DNA of 64,000 nt, from contig CM055097.1 of NCBI GenBank assembly GCA_029204225.1, positions 62,334,950-62,398,949 of the forward strand, written 5' to 3'. Positions 63,519-64,000 of the stretch are shown piece after piece. Below the pieces are notes generated by a model. The model saw only the letters and a program-made list of their open reading frames with translations. It searched no databases and was not told the DNA's origin. Both the position numbers and the translations under genes were made by a program. The stretch is from Diphasiastrum complanatum. Its lineage: Eukaryota; Streptophyta; Lycopodiopsida; Lycopodiales; Lycopodiaceae. The first letter of the stretch is position 1. Each line of letters starts with the position of its first letter.

Positions 63519-64000
63519 TAGAACATGCTAAGCGTAGCATCAGACAGTCCCAGGATCGAGCCAGGCATTATGCAGATCCAGACAGACGGGATGTGCAGTT
63601 CTCCACTGGTGAGAAAGTCTACTTGAGAGTCCCAGTCGACCCTAAAACCCTCAAATCAGGAGTGTGTGCTAAGTTGTCTCCGAGGTATTGTGGTCCCTTT
63701 ACCATCAGTAGGAGACTAGGCGAGGTCACCTATGAACTAGAACTCCCACCCAACAGTAAGGTTTTTCCAGTCTTTCATCTAAGTCAGTTACGAAAAGCCT
63801 TAACCAGATCAGACAATCTGGTAGGGGACAGTGTTCTAGTTCTCCTATTGGATCCTTAGCAACCTCCACATGAACCAGAGGAGATTCTTGATAGTAGAGA
63901 GACGCAGACTCGTCATACTCTATACCGAGAATATCTGGTTAAGTGGAATGATCAGCCTGTTGAGAATGCCACTTGGGAAAGAGGCAGCGTCCTTCGCAAG
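63515..64000 (+). pseudogene. Gypsy-P integrase C-terminus and chromodomain
   Basis: [79 protein letters not shown]. Then TAG (63857-63859, CAG in Gypsy-N), QPPHEPEEILDSRETQTRHT and YREYLVKWNDQPVENATWE, a chromodomain of the chromovirus type, running off the window. Such domains bind methylated histone H3 tails in related elements. Confidence 0.9.

Larger units (their letters stand above)
58109..64000 (+). mobile_element. Gypsy-P: chromoviral Ty3/Gypsy element, 3' end outside the window
   Basis: 5' LTR, primer site, leader, gag, knuckle, protease, RT-RNase H, integrase and chromodomain in the standard order. Only the end of the chromodomain, purine tract and 3' LTR are beyond base 64000. Same family as Gypsy-N and longer preserved. 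Confidence 0.95.

Noticed and set aside
1-64000. A new defence, CRISPR-like or operon-type system
   Set aside because: No regular spaced repeats, no bacterial-type gene spacing and no RNA genes; the repeats found are micro- and minisatellites and LTRs.

Overview
This looks like a repeat-dense, gene-poor stretch of a land-plant nuclear genome. Nearly all recognisable protein-coding sequence belongs to LTR retrotransposons: Ty1/Copia with initiator-Met-tRNA primer sites, and Ty3/Gypsy including chromodomain types. hAT, CACTA and LINE relics, long (CT)n/(GA)n/(TA)n microsatellites and spliced plant-type exons are also present. No bacterial-style operon, CRISPR array, tRNA or rRNA was seen. The species cannot be fixed from the sequence alone. 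I found no clear new functional system. The interest lies in one ordinary host gene and in how the mobile elements broke, nested and recombined.

Layout. 1-4833: Copia-A (minus), running off the left edge, with a long open integrase-RT frame and a full 5' LTR. 4834-7085: AT-rich repeat and a CACTA relic. 7085-10860: mosaic of Copia-B, chromodomain Gypsy-C and Copia-E fragments (all minus). 10862-12688: 5' end of Copia-F (plus), cut at a TA/GA microsatellite. 13191-13796: the only convincing host gene, an AWPM-19-like (ABA/stress-type) membrane protein with one clear intron and an ABRE-type box upstream. 14260-15960: tandem repeats and empty DNA. 15963-18785: two direct LTR copies around a gag-like ORF.

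18954-22104: Copia-K1 3' LTR/RNase H, a dispersed repeat, and Copia-K2 RT (minus). 22105-27630: Copia-D (plus), sister of Copia-A, nearly complete but with its 5' LTR cut to about 56 bp. 27656-28735: tandem AT-rich repeat and an LTR-like repeat. 28730-35322: Gypsy-J (minus), with 5' LTR, PBS, gag, protease, RT, RNase H and the start of integrase. 35323-35905 and 39731-41245: two pieces of Copia-H (plus), separated by a Copia-K2/LTR-like/Copia-K1 block (minus). 41245-42045: Copia-L gag/protease (minus). 42046-45004: mostly single-copy-looking non-coding DNA.

45005-52299: Gypsy-M (plus) split by Gypsy-N (minus, two 359-bp LTRs, 5-bp target duplication). 52300-58108: hAT, LINE-ORF1 and Copia-gag relics among microsatellites. 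58109-64000: Gypsy-P (plus, same family as N), running off the right edge.

The retroelement genes follow the usual order (Copia: gag-PR-IN-RT-RH; Gypsy: gag-PR-RT-RH-IN, with or without chromodomain). Almost every copy is broken by frameshifts, stops or deletions. Gypsy-N and Gypsy-P each lost a different catalytic Asp of reverse transcriptase. Many stops in Gypsy-P are TAG where Gypsy-N has CAG, the mark of decay of methylated cytosine. The AWPM-19-like gene is the one locus likely to serve the plant, plausibly in dehydration or ABA response.
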